From Cupriavidus sp. UYMMa02A (lineage in GTDB: Bacteria > Pseudomonadota > Gammaproteobacteria > Burkholderiales > Burkholderiaceae): 64,000 nucleotides of DNA. Shown here in pieces: positions 12,990 to 22,984 of this stretch (within the stretch, counting starts at the first letter, position 1; each line of letters opens with the position of its first letter). The DNA lies in assembly GCA_001725945.1 (NCBI GenBank), contig LRMT01000089.1, positions 1-64,000 on the forward strand, in the 5' to 3' direction. The notes under the pieces are model-generated. The model was not told the DNA's origin and ran no database searches. It saw only the letters and a program-made list of their open reading frames with translations. The position numbers and the translations under genes are program-made.

Positions 12990-14413
12990 TCAGGCAGGCT
13001 TCTTGAATTGCAGGGACTTGTACTCGAGGAATTCCTCGAGCCCATACCTGCCGGCCTCGCGCCCGTTGCCGGACTGCTTGTAGCCGCCGAAGGCGCCTGC
13101 ATATTGAACGGGCCGCCGTTGATATCCACCTGACCGGTGCGGATGCGGCGCGCCACGCGGATCGCACGTGCCTCGTCGCCTCCCCATACGCCGCCACCGA
13201 GCCCGTAGATGCTGTCGTTCGCGATACGCACGGCGTCTTCTTCCGTGTCATAGCAGATGATCGACAGTACCGGCCCGAAGATCTCTTCCTGCGCGACGGT
13301 GGCACGCGGCTCCACATTGCCCAGCACCGTCGGCTTGACGAAGAAACCCTTCTCCAGCCCAGCCGCGTGTCCGGACCGCCGGCTACGAGCTCCGCGCCCT
13401 CTTCCAGGCCGCGGCGGATATAGCCCGTCACGCGGTCCTTCTGCACAGCGGAAATCAGCGGTCCGAGCTTGGTGGTTTCCTGCAGCGGGTCGCCGACCGT
13501 AAAGCCTTCGACCACCTTCGCGGCGATGGCCTTCACCTCGTCATAGCGGCTGCGCGGCACCAGCATGCGGGTATGCGCCGAACAGGTCTGGCCGGAGTTC
13601 AGGAAGCACGCATTGATGGTGCCCTTGACCGCCGCAGGCAGGTCGCATCGTCCAGCACCACAGAGGCGGACTTGCCGCCCAACTCCAGCGCCACGCGCTT
13701 GACGGTCTGCGATGCCAGTTCGGACACACGCTTGCCGGCGCGGGTCGAACCCGTGAACGACACCATGTCCACTTCCGGATGGCTGGCCAGCACTTCTCCC
13801 ACCACCGGACCGTAGCCGCGCACGAGGTTGAAGACGCCCGGGGGCAGGCCAGCGGCCTCGATCACCTCGGCCAGCACGAAGGCATTCAGCGGCGCCACTT
13901 CCGACGGCTTGAGCACGACCGTGCAGCCTGCCGCCAGCGCCGGGGCCACCTTCAGCGTGATCTGGTTGAGCGGGTAGTTCCACGGCGTGATCGCCGCGAC
14001 GCCAACCGGCTCGCGCACGACCAGCGAGTTGCCAACCTCTTCCTCGAAATCGAAGCCTTCCAGCAGCTTCGCGGCCTGGCCCCAGTTGTAGACAGGGCCT
14101 CCGACCTGGATCGCGCGCGCAGCTTGATCGGCATGCCGACCTCGCCCGCGATGATCTGGGCCAGTTCCTCGGTGCGAGCCTTCAGGCCCTCGGCAATCTT
14201 GCGGATGTACTCGGCGCGTACGGCCGGCGGCGTAGCGGCCCAGCCGTCAAACGCCGCCCGGGCAGCCTGGATCGCGTCTTCCGCGTCGCGCGCGCTGCCT
14301 TCCGGGATGCGGCCCATGACCGCTTCGGTGGTGGAGTGGATGACGTCGATCAGCCCCGTGCCGTGGGGGCTGACCCATTTGCCGTTAATAAAGAGTTTGT
14401 CTCGTTGTTGCAT
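12990..14413 (-). CDS. NAD(P)-dependent aldehyde dehydrogenase
   Basis: ALDH-superfamily enzyme oxidising an aldehyde to the acid. The catalytic Cys is in [11 protein letters not shown], the general-base Glu in LELGGKSA, and the nucleotide-binding PWNYPLNQ and [10 protein letters not shown] are clear. Four single-base losses break the frame near 14103, 13635, 13369 and 13100. With ATG 14413 and four bases restored the protein is 475 residues, exactly the family size, which supports both the start and the read-error reading. Substrate cannot be assigned. Confidence 0.88.
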
Positions 14414-14602
14414 GGCCACAGTTGTCAGATTGGTCAATCAGCGGTTGCAATTTTTGTTACTTTTATGGTGCACGCACATTGTAGAGCGGATTGCGGCGGC
14501 GGTTTTTTGCACCGCGAAATCCACGATACAACAGATGGCGATAATCGGCCGCATCACGGGTATCTCGCTAGAGCGGCCGATACATAACAAGAGGAGCGAG
14601 AC

Positions 14603-15225
14603 GTGGTCAACCCGATTTACCGCAAGACGGAAGCCGGCCTTGACGAGATCAAGACCCGCGCACGCAAGCTCGATCACAAGCTCCGCGCGCTGCTGCTGAT
14701 CGTCAATGGCGAACGGCGCGAGCAGGAACTGCTGTCACAGCTTGGCGGCATGGGCGTGGGCCCCGAGTCGCTCGCCCAGCTCGTGCAAATGTCACTGGTC
14801 GAACCCGTGCCTGAGCCGGCCCGCGAGCCAGCCTCTCGGGCGCCGGCCGCTGGACCGGCCGCCGAAGACAGCAATCTCTTCTCGCTGTATGCCATGCGCC
14901 GCGTGGAAGCACCTGGGGCTGCTACCCAGGGTTCCGCCGCGGCACTGTCCCCCCCCGGCGGCGATGCGCCACACACCCAGGCGCAGATCCAGGCCTACCA
15001 GCGCCTCTACCATTTTACACGGACGTCATCAGCCAGCACCTTGGGCTGCGCGGATACGTCATGCAGGTCAAGGTGGAAAAAGCCACCGATCTCCCAGCTC
15101 TGATCGCCCTGCGCGACCCGCTGTACGCAGCGCTGCTCAAGGCCAAGGGCGATATCACCGCGCAAGCCATCGCGGTACAACTCGACCGGATCGTCGAGGG
15201 GATCGAGATGAACGAAGGCGTCTGA
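14603..15225 (+). CDS. Hypothetical protein with a helical N-terminus
   Basis: Not recognised as a named family. GTG 14603 follows GAGGAG. The first 70 residues are charged and predicted helical (KTEAGLDEIKTRARKLDHK), a Pro/Ala-rich linker occupies about 70-120, and a conserved-looking C-terminal part (HLGLRGYVMQVKVEKA) follows. One frame change near 15015, where a T run is one short; restored length 207. It is divergent from the aldehyde dehydrogenase gene. Confidence 0.7.
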
Positions 15226-15251
15226 GCAAACCCTGTCCCAACAAGCACAAA

Positions 15252-15269
15252 GGCCGCCCGAAGGCGGCC
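15252..15269 (-). terminator. Terminator beyond the duplicated ybiT end
   Basis: A perfect 7-bp stem GGCCGCC / GGCGGCC with a 4-base loop, followed on the minus strand by CTTTGTGCTTG. It lies directly beyond the displaced copy of the ybiT 3' end and was probably the original ybiT terminator. It may also end the plus-strand gene. Confidence 0.75.
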
Positions 15270-15283
15270 ATTTGCATTGTCAC

Positions 15284-15331
15284 GGTTCCCGGCGATCAGC
15301 CATCGATCCCCTGCGACTGCAGATACTCGTC
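15284..15331 (-). repeat. Displaced copy of the ybiT 3' end (direct repeat 1)
   Basis: 48 bases nearly identical to 16218-16265, in the same orientation. Read on the minus strand it encodes [11 protein letters not shown] and a stop, the normal end of the YbiT protein. It starts about 24 bases after the toxin stop codon. Together with the second copy it brackets a 0.9-kb toxin-antitoxin cassette. Confidence 0.85.
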
Positions 15332-15355
15332 AGCAAAGCGAGTCAGGGCCGCACC

Positions 15356-15686
15356 TTATTTCTTGCCGTACGTCGCGTCGTGATCCGGCGGGATCGTCAA
15401 AAACGTAGATAGCCGCCATCCCGGTATGCTACGGCACGACGAGATGCGTAATGCGCAACGAATACACGACGTCGATGCCTTTCGCGGGCATCACTGATGT
15501 GATCTTCTCCCACTTGAGGCCGTGATCCATATAGACCGCGCCCCATGTCATCTTCCTCAACTTCTCCAGCGTCTTGATCGCGCGCTTCAGTTCATCTGCA
15601 TCAAGCCCAAACAAATTCTGCTGGAATACCGGATTGTTCAGATCCAGTTGCACTTGCTGGGAGCTACCGCTTGCGCCTGGTCGCAT
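15356..15686 (-). CDS. Putative type II toxin, frame-broken
   Basis: About 110 residues after restoring two T's (near 15440 and 15393). Recognisable parts are a helical N-terminal half with FGLDADELKRAIKTLEKL, then MTWGAVYMDHGLKWEKI, and a C-terminal strand pair reading RAVAYRDGGYLRFLTIPPDH. This arrangement matches small toxin-like proteins paired with AbrB-type antitoxins in proteobacteria, with a general RelE-like look, but I cannot name the family. Its start overlaps the antitoxin 3' end by 23 bases, the usual antitoxin-then-toxin order. Confidence 0.6.
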
Positions 15687-15956
15687 GCGTGGCTTTCTTC
15701 AAAAGATCGTCCGGGTCGCTTTCCTGCGCCGGGTTGCCCACAGCCCAAGCCATTGCTTCCTGAAGATCACGGCTTGCCTGGGGGCCATGCAACCACATCT
15801 CATTCTCCGGAATGATGACGCAGTCCGCACCAACCACACGCCCGGCTCCTTTTCCTCAATTAGGACTTGCTTGCCCGCGTATTCCTTGCCGAGCGATATC
15901 TGACCGCTCGCTCCAATCACCTTAACGGCGACATTCCGGTCCAACACTGTTGTCAT
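15664..15956 (-). CDS. Putative AbrB/MazE-like antitoxin
   Basis: 97 residues after restoring one G near 15820. The N-terminal half (VAVKVIGASGQISLGKEYAGKQ) resembles a swapped-hairpin AbrB-type DNA-binding domain; the C-terminal part has IIPENEMWLHG and an acidic helix that would contact the toxin. Such proteins usually repress their own operon. It lies upstream of and overlaps the toxin gene. Both genes sit between two copies of the ybiT 3' end. Confidence 0.65.
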
Positions 15957-16172
15957 GTCGGCTCTCCACCACCGGGCGCGTACGTCCTTCGCCCGCTTGC
16001 ACGGCCAATTTCTAGCCCCTTGACCCGGAAGCCGGTTCGCGGCCGCTGGGTTCCTATCGCACATTAGCCCAAGATTCGGGGTGCGTATGCATGCTAGCAC
16101 AAACAGGTCTCGGCATGACCGCATGATGGCATGAATGTCCAACGCCGCACACCTCACTCATGACGGAACAAA

Positions 16173-16195
16173 AGGGCCGCCCAAAGGACAGCCCT
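16173..16195 (-). terminator. Terminator after ybiT
   Basis: Minus strand: AGGGCTGTCC, loop TTT, GGGCGGCCCT, then TTTTGTT. All ten stem positions pair if two G-U pairs are allowed. It lies 36 bases after the ybiT stop and differs from the terminator of the displaced copy. Confidence 0.75.
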
Positions 16196-16217
16196 GATTG
16201 TCCATGAGGAAAGCACA

Positions 16218-16265
16218 GGTTCCCCGGCGATCAGCGTCGATCCCCTGCGACTGCAGATACTCGTC
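16218..16265 (-). repeat. 3' end of ybiT (direct repeat 2)
   Basis: The in-place partner of 15284-15331; the two 48-base stretches differ at only a few positions. It covers the last codons and stop of ybiT and the first dozen bases beyond. Confidence 0.85.
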
Positions 16266-17851
16266 GTACGTGCCGAGGTAATCCGTCACCGTGCCATCGG
16301 TACGCACTTCGATCACTCGCGTGGCCAGGCCGCTCACGAACTCGCGGTCGTGCGAGACGAAGATCAGCGTGCCCTGGAACTTGTCCAGCGCGATCTGCAT
16401 CGACTCGATCGATTCCATGTCCATGTGGTTGGTCGGCTCATCCAGTGCCAGCACGTTGTGGCGGCCCAGCATCAGCTTGCCCCAGATCATGCGGCCCTTC
16501 TCGCCGCCGGACAGCACCTTGACGTTCTTCCTGATGTCATCGGCCGAGAACAGCAGGCGGCCCAGCGTGCCGCGCAGCGAGGTTTCGTCGTCGCCGGCCT
16601 GCGTCCACTGGCTCATCCAGTCCATCACGTCGCGGTCTTCCGGGAATTCCTCGTAGGTATCCTGCGGCATGTAGCCGACATTGGCGTTCTCGGCCCACTT
16701 GACCGTGCCGCGATCCACCTCGACACCGCGCTGCACGCCAGTCTGCACCGCACCGTTCAGCAGGCTGCGCAGCAGCGTGGTCTTGCCCGCGCCGTTTTCG
16801 CCGATGATCGCCACGCGCTCGCCGGCCTGGATCGCCATCGACAGGTTGTTGATGATCTTGCGGTCGTAGGTCTTGGTGACGCCTTCCAGTTCGACAGCGA
16901 GGTTGTGCAGTTTCTTCTCGAACTCGAAGCGGATGAACGGATTCTGGCGCGACGACGGCTTGATGTCCTCGACCTTGATCTTCTCGATCTGCTTGGCGCG
17001 CGAGGTGGCCTGGCGTGCCTTGGACTTGTTGGCCGAGAAGCGGCGCACGAAGTCCTGCAGTTCGCTGATGCGCTCCTTGGCGCGCGCGTGGCAGCCATCT
17101 GGCGCTCGCGGGCCTGCATCGACGCTTCCATGTAGTCGTCGTAGTTGCCCGGGTAGACCTTGAGCGTGCCGTAGTCCATATCGGCCATGTGCGTGCAGAC
17201 CGAGTTCAGGAAGTGGCGATCGTGGGAAATGATGATCATGGTGGAGTTGCGCTCGTTGAGCACGGTTTCCAGCCAGCGGATCGTGTTGATGTCCAGGTTG
17301 TTGGTCGGTTCGTCGAGCAGCAGCACGTCCGGGTTCGAGAACAGTGCTTGCGCCAGCAACACGCGCAGCTTCCAGCCCGGCGCGACGTCGCTCATCGGGC
17401 CCTGGTGCTGCGCGGTCGGGATGCCCACGCCCAGCAGCAGTTCGCCGGCGCGCGACTCCGCGGTGTAGCCGTCGTACTCGGCATACTTGGCCTCCAGCTC
17501 GGCGGCCTTCATGTAGTCCTCGTCGGTCGCTTCCGGGTTGGCATAGATGGCGTCGCGCTCTTGCGCGGCTGCCCACATCTCGGTGTGGCCCATCATCACG
17601 ACATCCAGCACGCGCATGTCTTCATAGGCGAACTGGTCCTGGCGCAGCTTGCCCAGGCGGATGCCCGGCTCCAGCATGACGGTGCCCGCGGACGACTCGA
17701 GGTCGCCGCCCAGGATCTTCATGAAGGTGGACTTGCCGCAGCCGTTCGCGCCGATCAGGCCGTAGCGGTTGCCCTCGCCGAACTTGACCGAGATATTCTC
17801 GAACAACGGCTTGGGGCCGAACTGCATGGTGATGTTTGCGGTAGAAAGCAC
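16231..17851 (-). CDS. ybiT: ABC-F family ATPase YbiT
   Basis: Soluble ABC-F protein with two ATP-binding domains and no membrane segment; family members act on the ribosome. Walker A motifs are GANGCGKST (first domain) and GENGAGKTT (second); signatures [11 protein letters not shown] and [10 protein letters not shown] are both present. N-terminus [19 protein letters not shown] and the linker [14 protein letters not shown] match YbiT rather than EttA or Uup. GTG 17851 is the likely start, after AAGG. Two frame changes, near 17092 and at 16236; the second removes the true stop (GIDG-stop is intact in the displaced copy). Restored length 540. Confidence 0.9.
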
Positions 17852-18040
17852 GTCTGAAACCTTGTCTGGAAACTGGGTATGGCGCCAATGCGCCAGGCTT
17901 GCCGGAACGGGGGCCGCGGAATTCAACCGCGTCAATGCGCCCCGGTTCATGGGAGAACCCGGCAGGAAATGAGGAAATAACCGATTATTTTACCATCCGC
18001 ACGCCTTTCCGGCGACCGGAAGGCGCGGGTGGAAATGCCC

Positions 18041-18997
18041 TCAGGCCAGCGGCGGAAGCACCGGATAGTTCGACATGGCAAGCGTGAAGCCGTCCGCGTG
18101 TGCACTGAGCTGCGCCTGGCCGCCCACTGGCAGCGTCAGCTTGCGCGTGCAGTGGCCGAACGGCAGGCCGGTCAGCACCGGCACCTGCATCTGGTCGCGC
18201 AGGTAGGCGACTACGGCATCCATGTCATAGCCATTGTCGTAATCCGTCACGGTGTAGTTCGAGAAATCCCCGAGGATGATCGCGCGCTGCGCGCCCAGCA
18301 CGCCGGCCTGGAGCAGTTGCAACAGCATGCGCTCGACGCGGTAGGGCGGCTCGTTGATGTCCTCGAGGAACAGGATGCCGCCATCCACCTGCGGCATGAA
18401 CGGCGTGCCAAGCAGGCTGCACAGCATGGCGAGGTTACCGCCCCACAGCGTGCCGGCAATCGTGCCCGAAAACGGTTGGCCGCCGTCCTGCGGCGCCATC
18501 ACCGTCACTGTGTAGGCCGGATCACGCAGAATACCCTCGAAGTGCTCCCACATGAACGGGTCGACCATGTCACCGCCGAAGTCCGCCAGCAGCATCGGGC
18601 CGGCAAACGTCACGCCTCCGGTCGCGGCGAGGTAGGCGAGCTGGAACGCCGTGAAATCGCTGTGGCCGACGATGGGCGTGGCGCTCGCTCGTGCCTGCTC
18701 CGCGATCTGCGCGAAATCAAGCCGCGCCAGCAGCCGCGCGATGCCGTAGCCGCCGCGCACCGCCAGGGTCAGCTCGTGCGGCGCGCCAGTGCCGATCGCA
18801 TGCAGGTCCGCCAACCGCTCGGCGTCTGTGCCGCCGAAGCGCAGGTAGCGACGCGCGAGCACATCGGGGTTTGTAGTGTGGTACCCGTGCGCCTTGAGCC
18901 AGGCACAGCCGTGCGCCGCGACGGCGACATCGTGCGGGTAGCCCGACGACGCGATCAGGCGGACTTCGGTATGGGGCCGGGTGCTCGGTGTGCTCAT
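18041..18997 (-). CDS. Muramoyltetrapeptide LD-carboxypeptidase (family S66)
   Basis: Serine carboxypeptidase that removes the terminal D-Ala from the murein tetrapeptide during recycling; MccF-type microcin immunity proteins share the fold. The S66 triad is visible: Ser113 in GHSDFTA, Glu212 in LEDINE, His282 in FGHC. The 318-residue frame is intact. It is the last gene of the leftward queE-queD-tadA group, 28 bases after tadA. Confidence 0.9.
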   Translation of the reverse strand: MSTPSTRPHTEVRLIASSGYPHDVAVAAHGCAWLKAHGYHTTNPDVLARRYLRFGGTDAERLADLHAIGTGAPHELTLAVRGGYGIARLLARLDFAQIAEQARASATPIVGHSDFTAFQLAYLAATGGVTFAGPMLLADFGGDMVDPFMWEHFEGILRDPAYTVTVMAPQDGGQPFSGTIAGTLWGGNLAMLCSLLGTPFMPQVDGGILFLEDINEPPYRVERMLLQLLQAGVLGAQRAIILGDFSNYTVTDYDNGYDMDAVVAYLRDQMQVPVLTGLPFGHCTRKLTLPVGGQAQLSAHADGFTLAMSNYPVLPPLA

Positions 18998-19025
18998 GCG
19001 TGCTCGCTATCGTCGTCAGATTTCG

Positions 19026-20043
<1,018 letters not shown>

Positions 20044-20139
20044 GAGTACGGGCGCTTGCAAGGCGGCCTGCGTTGGATGGACTTCGTGCCGGGGTCCGTG
20101 GGCGCTATTGTCGCCGAGGTGCCGCCTGCGCGACAGCAA

Positions 20140-20775
20140 TCAGCGGATGCCGAGCAGCTTGTGGGTCTGCAGCGACAACCGCCAGCGCGGATGCCGTTGG
20201 CAGAACGCCACTGCGGCGGCGGTATTTTCGCGGGCCAGCGGGCCGTCCATGGCCTGTACCAGGAAATACTGGAAATCCAGCTGCTCGTATGCAGCAAAGT
20301 CCTGCCCGGCCTGCGGGATGACGACCTTCAGCTCGTTGCCCTTCCTGACCACCAGCTCGGAACCCATCTTCGGGCTCACGCAAACCCAGTCGATGCCTTG
20401 CGGCACCGCAATCGTACCGTTGGTTTCGATCGCGATCTCGAAACCCTGCGCATGCAACGCGTCGATCAGCGGCGCATCGAGCTGCAGCAGCGGCTCGCCG
20501 CCCGTGCACACCACTAGCGGCTTGCCGCCGGCGCCCTGCGGCCATTCCGAAGCGACCGTGGCGGCCAACTCCTCGGCCGTGCGGTACTTGCCGCCGCGCG
20601 TGCCGTCGGTACCCACGAAATCCGTGTCGCAGAACTGGCATACGGCCGTCGCCCGATCTTCCTCGCGCCCGGTCCACAGGTTACAGCCGGCAAATCGGCA
20701 GAACACGGCGGCGCGGCCGGCGTTGGCGCCTTCGCCTTGCAGCGTATAGAAGATTTCCTTGACGGCGTAAGTCAT
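20140..20775 (-). CDS. queE: 7-carboxy-7-deazaguanine synthase QueE
   Basis: Radical SAM enzyme forming the 7-deazapurine ring of queuosine. Instead of the common CX3CX2C, the cluster motif is GCN...CQFC, that is CX14CX2C, a known variant of burkholderial QueE. TGGEPLLQ, the SAM-binding GGEP motif, is present. 211 residues, unbroken frame. queC is not in this window. Confidence 0.94.
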   Translation of the reverse strand: MTYAVKEIFYTLQGEGANAGRAAVFCRFAGCNLWTGREEDRATAVCQFCDTDFVGTDGTRGGKYRTAEELAATVASEWPQGAGGKPLVVCTGGEPLLQLDAPLIDALHAQGFEIAIETNGTIAVPQGIDWVCVSPKMGSELVVRKGNELKVVIPQAGQDFAAYEQLDFQYFLVQAMDGPLARENTAAAVAFCQRHPRWRLSLQTHKLLGIR

Positions 20776-21189
20776 GCTTTGCAGCGCGCTCCGTTCAGGA
20801 ACGCAATGGTTTCAGCGGCCGGTGGCGGCCGTTCTTTCATGGGTCGGGAGAGCGAGGCCAGGACTCCGGATCAGAGATGGCATGAGGTGACGCGGCATCC
20901 GGCAGTCAGTCGGGGCGGTGGTCCGCATGGCCTCTCGCAGGCTGTATCCGGCCAACAGCCAGATATTGATCAAGTATACCAGACGAGTCAGGGTTTTCGC
21001 CGATAGGCGAGCGGGACGCACATCGCGGGAAGGCACCCTCCGTCACTCCGCAGGCCTCATGCTGAGGGTCACGGCACGTTCATGCGCCGATGAATATGCG
21101 CCGATGAATACTTGAATTTTTCGACGCCCGCGGCGGCCTGCCTGCACCGCGGAGCGCCGAATTCCGGCGCTCCGGGACCCGAACTACGC
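20776..21189. other. Intergenic stretch without a supported gene
   Basis: 414 bases between queE and the DUF1993 gene. No convincing coding sequence on either strand. It should hold the queE promoter; a TATACT hexamer occurs on the minus strand near 20980 but has no clear partner. A short tandem repeat lies at 21082-21109. Confidence 0.5.
21082..21109. repeat. Two tandem copies of a 14-base unit
   Basis: The unit ATGCGCCGATGAAT occurs twice, head to tail. It is non-coding and about 80 bases from the stop of the DUF1993 gene. Function unknown. Confidence 0.7.
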
Positions 21190-21696
21190 TCAGCGCGTGC
21201 CGAGATAATCCATCTTGCCGATCTGCACGCCCTTGTGGCGCAGGATGTCGTAGGCCGTGGTGACGTGGAAGTAAAAGTTCGGCAGGGCAAAGCCAAGCAA
21301 GTAGCTCTTGCCATCAAAGGTGATCGGGCCCTGCCGCAGCTTCAGCTCGACGACCCGCGTCTCGCTGCCTTCGAGCTGCTCGGGACGGATCGACTTCAGG
21401 TAGTCCACCGTCTTCGCAATGCGCGCCTGAAGCTCAGGAAAGGTCGTCTCGGTATCGGCATAAGACGGGATGTCGACGCCGGCGAGGCGCGCTGCACAGC
21501 CCTTCGCGGCGTCGCTCGCACGTTGCACCTGCGCGGGCAGTGCGTCCATGTCGGCGATCAGGCGTGTCTGGATCAGGTCCGCCGGATCCATACCCTGCGC
21601 CTGCGCATGCGCCGCGCCTTTTTCCAGAATGGCGGACAGGTTGGTCAGGGCGCGGATAAACGCCGGAATCGATACGTCATACATCGAGAGGGCCAT
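21190..21696 (-). CDS. DUF1993 domain-containing protein
   Basis: 168-residue protein of DUF1993, a DinB-like helical-bundle family of unknown function. Conserved stretches include MYDVSIPAFIRALTNL at the N-terminus and FALPNFYFHVTTAYDILRHKG near the C-terminus. ATG 21696 has AGGAG nine bases upstream and is preferred over the in-frame ATG five codons earlier. Intact frame. Confidence 0.87.
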   Translation of the reverse strand: MALSMYDVSIPAFIRALTNLSAILEKGAAHAQAQGMDPADLIQTRLIADMDALPAQVQRASDAAKGCAARLAGVDIPSYADTETTFPELQARIAKTVDYLKSIRPEQLEGSETRVVELKLRQGPITFDGKSYLLGFALPNFYFHVTTAYDILRHKGVQIGKMDYLGTR

Positions 21697-21854
21697 GTGG
21701 TCTCCTGGCATGGGTCGTGTGTGGTTTTCGCTACTGTGGGGCGACGCTGCGCCGCCAGCGGCAGCATAAATCCAATCGGCAACTCGTGCAGCCGACGTGC
21801 TGCCCGCCCGGACACGGATTCCTGCCTTAAGATATCCGGCAATCGGCCCCGCAC

Positions 21855-22279
21855 ATGGGCCTTACCACGCCGCCCCCGATGAACGCGCCCTTCCCGATCC
21901 GCACGGAGTGCCCGCCCGGCGCCTGCACCTGCCGCAGGGAAGAATTGCTGGCCGACCCGAATGCCGATATCCGCGTCCTGCGGCTGACCCGGGAAGAGGA
22001 AAACGACTCGTGGCACGGCTGGAAAGCGTGACGAGCCTGGCGGACCTGCGCCACATGGGTGACCGATTGCACGCACAGCTGGGCATCGTGTTGACCATCA
22101 CGCCGAGCGCGAACGGCGTGCGCACGCTGCGGGGGATCAACATCCAGTTGGAAGAACAGCCTGGGCTCTGCCGAAAAACGAAGCAGGCGATACCTGCGGC
22201 AGTACGGCGGGCGATGGAGAGTACGCCCGAGATTGCCTATGCGCTGCTGGATGAGCAGGATCTGCTCGGTGGGGGCTGA
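21855..22279 (+). CDS. Conserved hypothetical with CX4CXC motif
   Basis: Not a family I can name. Starts are possible at 21855 or 21879 (MNAPFPIRTECPPGACTC). The N-terminus carries a compact cysteine motif, CPPGACTC, that could bind a metal; the C-terminal half is a mixed helical domain ending AYALLDEQDLL. One frame change near 22006, where a run of A's is one short, is followed by KRLVARLESVTSLADLR. Restored length is 133-141 residues. Confidence 0.65.
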
Positions 22280-22288
22280 ACTGCGCCT

Positions 22289-22984
22289 TTACCGCACCGG
22301 CACTGGCCACACCCGTCCGCCTCCGACCACATAGCAATGCTCGCCCGGTTGCGGCCGGATGGTGGTATGGCCGGTGAAGGCGCCAAAAGCGGGCAGGATC
22401 GCGCCTTGCGAGCCGAACATGAAGCACGGCAGCCGCAACACGTCTGCGCCGGTGCCGCGCAGCACGCAGGCCGGGTGCAGGTGGCCGGCGAGCACATAGC
22501 CTTCGGGCGATGAGCCCGGCATGTGGCACAACGCGAATGGCCCTGCAGGACGCGGTTCGGTGACGACCGAAATCCCCAGTTCCGGTGGCGGGTCTCCAGC
22601 GTGCGCGTCGTGATTGCCACGTATCAGCGTGCAGCGTACGCGCGCCGGCAGACACCGCCGCCAGTCATGCAGCGCCATCAGCACTGCCGCAGTGCGCGCC
22701 GCGCGGGCGTGCAAAAAGTCTCCCAGGAAGACCAGTTCACGCGTTGGATAGCGCCGCACCAGCGCGTGCAGCCGCTGCAGGTTGTCAGCCGTGGTCCCGC
22801 TCGGCACCGGCTGGCCCAGCGCACGGAATGCCGCGCCCTTGCCGATGTGGACGTCCGCGACAAGGAGCATTCTGGCGGCCGGCCACCACACCGCGTGCTC
22901 CGGTAGCAGCCACAAAGTTTCACCGGCCACGCGCACGTCGTGGGCCCCCCACGCGTCCAGGTCGATGTCGTCCACCCAGGTCAT
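22289..22984 (-). CDS. pdeM: Ligase-associated metallophosphoesterase PdeM
   Basis: Calcineurin-like phosphoesterase of the DNA-ligase-associated DNA damage response group. Metal motifs in order: ADVHIGKGA (DxH), GDFLHARA (GDxxH), GNHDAHAG (GNHD) and AGHLHPA (GHxH). 231 residues from ATG 22984. The ATG would overlap the preceding helicase stop by four bases (ATGA) in one frame, but as sequenced the helicase reads in frame straight into this protein. Confidence 0.88.
   Translation of the reverse strand: MTWVDDIDLDAWGAHDVRVAGETLWLLPEHAVWWPAARMLLVADVHIGKGAAFRALGQPVPSGTTADNLQRLHALVRRYPTRELVFLGDFLHARAARTAAVLMALHDWRRCLPARVRCTLIRGNHDAHAGDPPPELGISVVTEPRPAGPFALCHMPGSSPEGYVLAGHLHPACVLRGTGADVLRLPCFMFGSQGAILPAFGAFTGHTTIRPQPGEHCYVVGGGRVWPVPVR

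Noticed and set aside
20938-21000. Possible preQ1 riboswitch upstream of queE
   Set aside because: No short pseudoknot-like C-rich loop with an A-rich tail could be found; the region shows no clear aptamer pattern.
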